Source of the DNA: Geminicoccaceae bacterium
Lineage (GTDB): Bacteria; Pseudomonadota; Alphaproteobacteria; Geminicoccales; Geminicoccaceae
Direction of reading: 5' to 3'
Assembly: GCA_028285265.1 (NCBI GenBank)
Contig: JANQPX010000032.1
Span: forward strand, 186,001 to 250,000
DNA: 64,000 bases
In this document: positions 61,130 to 64,000 of the stretch, in pieces
Numbering within the stretch: the first letter of the stretch is position 1
Layout: the number at the start of each line of letters is the position of its first letter
The notes under the pieces: model-generated
What the model saw: the letters and a program-made list of their open reading frames with translations, nothing else
The model's database searches: none
What the model was told of the DNA's origin: nothing
Position numbers and translations under genes: made by a program

Positions 61130-62284
61130 ATGCCCCGGTATCCGGAACGGTCGCGTTGCGCTAGGGGATCCTTCATTTTCGTTTTTTTCGATACATGTCG
61201 TCAGGGTCTTGAGCGGGCGATACGTGCCGTGGTCGGGTCAGCATCGCGAACGGCGAGACGCGGCAAGATTGTCGTCCAAACCTATCGCGGCTACGGATCA
61301 GCGGCGCATCTCTTCCTGATCGGTCGTGTCTTGCGCGAGGCATCGCCGGAACTGCCGGCTGGAGACGGCCTTTGGCATAATCTCAAGACGATTTGGCGTC
61401 TGATGCGCGCCTGGGGAATCGCAGATGCCGAGCTGACAGTGCAGTTTGGCGATCTCGAGACGACGATTAAGACAGATCGGGATGGCTATTTCCGTCTTAC
61501 CCTCGATCTTCCCAAACCACCTCCAGCAGATCGCCACTGGCACGAGGTCGCGATCAGGCTGGAAACGCCGATGATCATCGAAACCGTCGGGGATGTCTTT
61601 GTTCCAAGGCCGGACTGCTCCTTTGTGGTGATCAGCGACATCGATGATACCGTTATGCACACTGGCGTCGCCAACAAGCTTTTGATGATGTGGCGACTTT
61701 TCATCCAAGGCGCCGAAAGCAGAACCGCTATTCCGGGCATGGCCTCCTTCCTGCGCGCCTTATACCGGGGGCCATCGGGCGACGGCGCCCATCCGATGCT
61801 CTATGTGTCGAGAGCCCCTTGGGCGATCTACGGTGTGCTGGAACGCTTCTTCAAACTGCACAACATTCCAGTAGGCCCCATTCTGTTCCTGCGGGAATGG
61901 GGTTTGACCCTTCAGCATCCGATTCCACGTCGCGGCAAAGGGCACAAACGCGATCTGATTTGCCAGATGGTCGAGCATTATCAGACGTTGCCGTTTATTT
62001 TGATCGGTGACAGCGGCCAGCGTGACCCCGAAGTTTACGCCGATATCGTCAAGACCTTTCCCAAGCGGGTTCTCGCCGTCTATATCCGAAATGTCGGCGG
62101 TGATCCCAGGCGGGATCAAGTGATCGCTGACTTGGCGGCGAAACTCGAAAGCCTTGGTAGTCCTTTGGTCCTGGCTTCCGATATCCGAGACATGGCCGAT
62201 CATGCTGTTCAACAAGGATGGATCACAGAGGAGGGACAGGCGGCGATCGAGCGGGACCTCGGGGCGCAGCACCAGCTCCGCTAA
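61130..62284 (+). CDS. App1 family phosphatidate phosphatase-like protein
   Basis: A 384-residue HAD-like protein. An N-terminal domain with QTYRGYGSAAHLFLIGRVL is followed by the App1 catalytic domain (about 160-330), with DxDxT in SDIDDTVMHTG, LYVSRAPWAIYGVLERFFKLHNIP and ILIGDSGQRDPEVYADIV. This layout is typical of bacterial App1 (DUF2183) proteins. The yeast homologue dephosphorylates phosphatidic acid; the bacterial substrate is unproved. There is no clear ribosome-binding site before ATG 61130, and no signal peptide. Confidence 0.9.
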   Translation: MPRYPERSRCARGSFIFVFFDTCRQGLERAIRAVVGSASRTARRGKIVVQTYRGYGSAAHLFLIGRVLREASPELPAGDGLWHNLKTIWRLMRAWGIADAELTVQFGDLETTIKTDRDGYFRLTLDLPKPPPADRHWHEVAIRLETPMIIETVGDVFVPRPDCSFVVISDIDDTVMHTGVANKLLMMWRLFIQGAESRTAIPGMASFLRALYRGPSGDGAHPMLYVSRAPWAIYGVLERFFKLHNIPVGPILFLREWGLTLQHPIPRRGKGHKRDLICQMVEHYQTLPFILIGDSGQRDPEVYADIVKTFPKRVLAVYIRNVGGDPRRDQVIADLAAKLESLGSPLVLASDIRDMADHAVQQGWITEEGQAAIERDLGAQHQLR

Positions 62285-62400
62285 CGACCAGCCTTTTCTG
62301 GCAGTCTCTGGTCATTAGCGCGCAAGTCGACTAAAAGCGGGCCAAACGGCCAGGTTGGGATGCACCGACCTTGATGTCGCGCCGTTCCAGGAGTCTCGGG

Positions 62401-63507
62401 ATGAACACAGCACCAAACGCACGCTCTTCGGCCATAGCCCTTTACCCAGACAGCGACCAAAGCGGCATCTTGCCCAGTCAACACTTGCGCATGCTGATCG
62501 ACCAAGACCGCATTATCCAATCGACACTGCCGATCGAGCCTGGCCAGATTCAACCCGCCTCCCTCGATCTCCGCTTGGGCAAACGGGCATTCCGGGTGCG
62601 CGCGAGCTTTCTTCCGGGTGAACGAACGACGGTTCAGCAGAAAATCGACCAATTCTCGATGCATGAATTCGAACTCGGTGAGGAGGGCACCGTCCTGGAA
62701 CGGGGGTGTGTCTATATCGTCGAACTCGCGGAACGTCTCACCCTCACCGCCACGATGTCAGCGATCGCCAATCCGAAGAGCTCCATTGGTCGGATTGACG
62801 TCTTCACCCGACTTATCACCGACTACGGCATGACCTTTGATCAGGTAAGCGCCGGCTATCAAGGACCACTTTACGCCGAAATCTCACCGCGAACCTTTAG
62901 CATTCTCGCACGACAGGGCGACAGGCTGAACCAGCTTCGCCTGCAGACGATGTCGACCTTCGCGCCAACCGACGCCGCCGAAAGCGCACGCGAGGGCGTC
63001 CCGGTCACGGTCAATCTTTCGGGTGACGACGGGCAAGACGGCGTCATCGGGTATCGTGCGAGAAAACATGCGGGGCTGATCGATCTCAGAAAGCTCGCCC
63101 ATTACGACGTTCACGACTTCTGGCACCCGCTGCGCGCAAGGCGCGATCACACGCTTGTTCTCGATCCCGACGAGTTTTACATCCTCGCCTCCAAGGAAGC
63201 GGTCCGTGTCCCACCGGATCAAGCCGCGGAAATGCTTGCCTACGACACCTCGATCGGGGAATTTCGCGTGCATTACGCGGGTTTTTTCGACCCGGGTTTC
63301 GGCCATGGGGCCGCCGAGGGCACCCGTGCCGTCCTTGAAGTCCGCTCTCACGAAGTGCCGTTTGTGCTTGAAGACGGCCAGCGTGTCGGTCGATTGATCT
63401 ACGAGCATCTGGCAGAACGGCCGGCGCAGCTCTACGGCGAAGACATTGGCTCGAACTACCAACATCAAGGCCTGCGTCTTTCAAAGCATTTTGCCGTCAA
63501 TCCGTAG
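62401..63507 (+). CDS. 2'-deoxycytidine 5'-triphosphate deaminase, tandem-domain
   Basis: A 368-residue protein made of two dUTPase/dCTP-deaminase folds. The first has IQPASLDLRLGKRAFRV and NPKSSIGRIDVFTRLITD with GYQGPLYAEI; the second has FRVHYAGFFDPGFGHGAAEGTRAVLEVRSHEVPFVLEDGQRVGRLIYEHL, which carries the equivalent of the catalytic Glu segment. Single-domain Dcd proteins have about 190 residues and act as trimers. AGGAG lies 9 bases before ATG 62401; ATG 62374 is a weaker alternative. It provides dUTP for dTTP synthesis. Confidence 0.9.
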   Translation: MNTAPNARSSAIALYPDSDQSGILPSQHLRMLIDQDRIIQSTLPIEPGQIQPASLDLRLGKRAFRVRASFLPGERTTVQQKIDQFSMHEFELGEEGTVLERGCVYIVELAERLTLTATMSAIANPKSSIGRIDVFTRLITDYGMTFDQVSAGYQGPLYAEISPRTFSILARQGDRLNQLRLQTMSTFAPTDAAESAREGVPVTVNLSGDDGQDGVIGYRARKHAGLIDLRKLAHYDVHDFWHPLRARRDHTLVLDPDEFYILASKEAVRVPPDQAAEMLAYDTSIGEFRVHYAGFFDPGFGHGAAEGTRAVLEVRSHEVPFVLEDGQRVGRLIYEHLAERPAQLYGEDIGSNYQHQGLRLSKHFAVNP

Positions 63508-63561
63508 GACGACGTCCGGCTGACGCATCTCGATAGCGCGACGCAGCCCCTGACCCGGAGC

Positions 63562-64000
63562 TTACTCGCCGGATTGACCGACGAGCGCACGGAGACGCAG
63601 GGCATTAAGCTTGATAAAGCCCTGCGCGTCACGCTGGTCGTAGATATCGTCCTCTTCGAAGGTGGCAAGTGCCTCGCTGTAGAGAGAGCCGGGGGCCTTT
63701 CGGCCGACCACCATTACATTGCCCTTGTAGAGCTTGAGGCGGACATGTCCGCTGACTTTCTGCTGGCTTTGATCAATCGCCGCCTGGAGCATTTTGCGCT
63801 CCGGGCTGAACCAGAATCCGTTATAAATCAGCTCAGCGTAGCGCGGCATCAGCTCATCTTTCAGATGCGCCGCGCCGCGATCGAGCGTGATGCTCTCGAT
63901 CGCCCGATGGGCGGTCAAGAGGATCGTGCCACCCGGTGTCTCATACACACCTCGGGACTTCATGCCGACAAACCGATTCTCGACAAGATCAATCCGTCCG
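63562..64000 (-). CDS. argG: Argininosuccinate synthase, C-terminal part (5' end outside window)
   Basis: The visible 145 residues are the C-terminal part of ArgG. Key blocks are [24 protein letters not shown] and [45 protein letters not shown], which closely match the family. The frame continues past the window end. ArgG joins citrulline and aspartate with ATP in arginine synthesis. It is convergent with the dCTP deaminase. Confidence 0.97.
   Translation of the reverse strand, partial: GRIDLVENRFVGMKSRGVYETPGGTILLTAHRAIESITLDRGAAHLKDELMPRYAELIYNGFWFSPERKMLQAAIDQSQQKVSGHVRLKLYKGNVMVVGRKAPGSLYSEALATFEEDDIYDQRDAQGFIKLNALRLRALVGQSGE

Noticed and set aside
1..64000. tRNA genes, insertion sequences, prophage, CRISPR arrays, restriction or toxin-antitoxin systems
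   Set aside because: None was seen by reading. The MazG-like and HNH proteins are single housekeeping-type genes without defence partners.

Overview
The window looks like a chromosomal segment of an alphaproteobacterium. The evidence is the twin-helix HIG1 protein, PduO-type adenosyltransferase, etfB, etfA and hydroxyacyl-CoA dehydrogenase run, an IalB-like secreted protein, TRAP transporters with a DctB/DctD pair, an XrtA-type ExeA-like ATPase in a polysaccharide locus, and a PomA-like flagellar stator. The order cannot be fixed from sequence alone. I see no tRNA, rRNA, insertion sequence, prophage or CRISPR array. Coding is dense, with six intergenic gaps of 320-700 bases.

Layout. 1-2.1 kb: rhodanese end, orphan TAXI binding protein, HNH nuclease. 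2.3-20.4 kb: exopolysaccharide locus with two GT2 proteins (one with ruined catalytic motifs), a heparinase II/III-like protein, a GT4, a GT-C enzyme, a fused Wzc-type kinase, a Wzy/ligase-type protein, and a separate ExeA-like ATPase, kinase-like and Wzz-like operon, with UspA and a beta-hydroxyacid dehydrogenase in between. 21-25.8 kb: ZapE, 2-hydroxyacid dehydrogenase, MotA/MotB stator, MazG. 25.9-29.2 kb: sugar ABC importer containing a phasin-like gene. 29.2-35.6 kb: C4-dicarboxylate-type TRAP transporter with its DctB/DctD system, a consensus sigma-54 promoter and two DctD-like upstream sites.

35.8-40.7 kb: orphan response regulator, IalB-like protein, histidine kinase/regulator pair, spondin-domain protein. 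40.8-47.3 kb: a GntR-led catabolic operon with a binding protein, two permeases, a MetE-core-like enzyme, an alpha/beta hydrolase and a cupin, but no transporter ATPase. 47.8-53.5 kb: PuuD-like amidohydrolase, large chemoreceptor with a divergent free-standing Cache-like protein, DUF3179. 53.7-57.3 kb: HIG1, cobalamin adenosyltransferase, electron transfer flavoprotein and hydroxyacyl-CoA dehydrogenase. 57.4-64 kb: small secreted protein, second MetE-core-like enzyme, MATE exporter, App1-like phosphatase, tandem-domain dCTP deaminase, and the 3' part of argG.

The strongest observations are a legible sigma-54/DctD control region; a BY-kinase homologue with no tyrosine residue and a ruined P-loop, beside a complete Wzc; a GT2 pair with one apparent pseudoenzyme; and the GntR/ABC/MetE-like/hydrolase/cupin operon, whose substrate is unknown. 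I found no system I would call wholly new with confidence.
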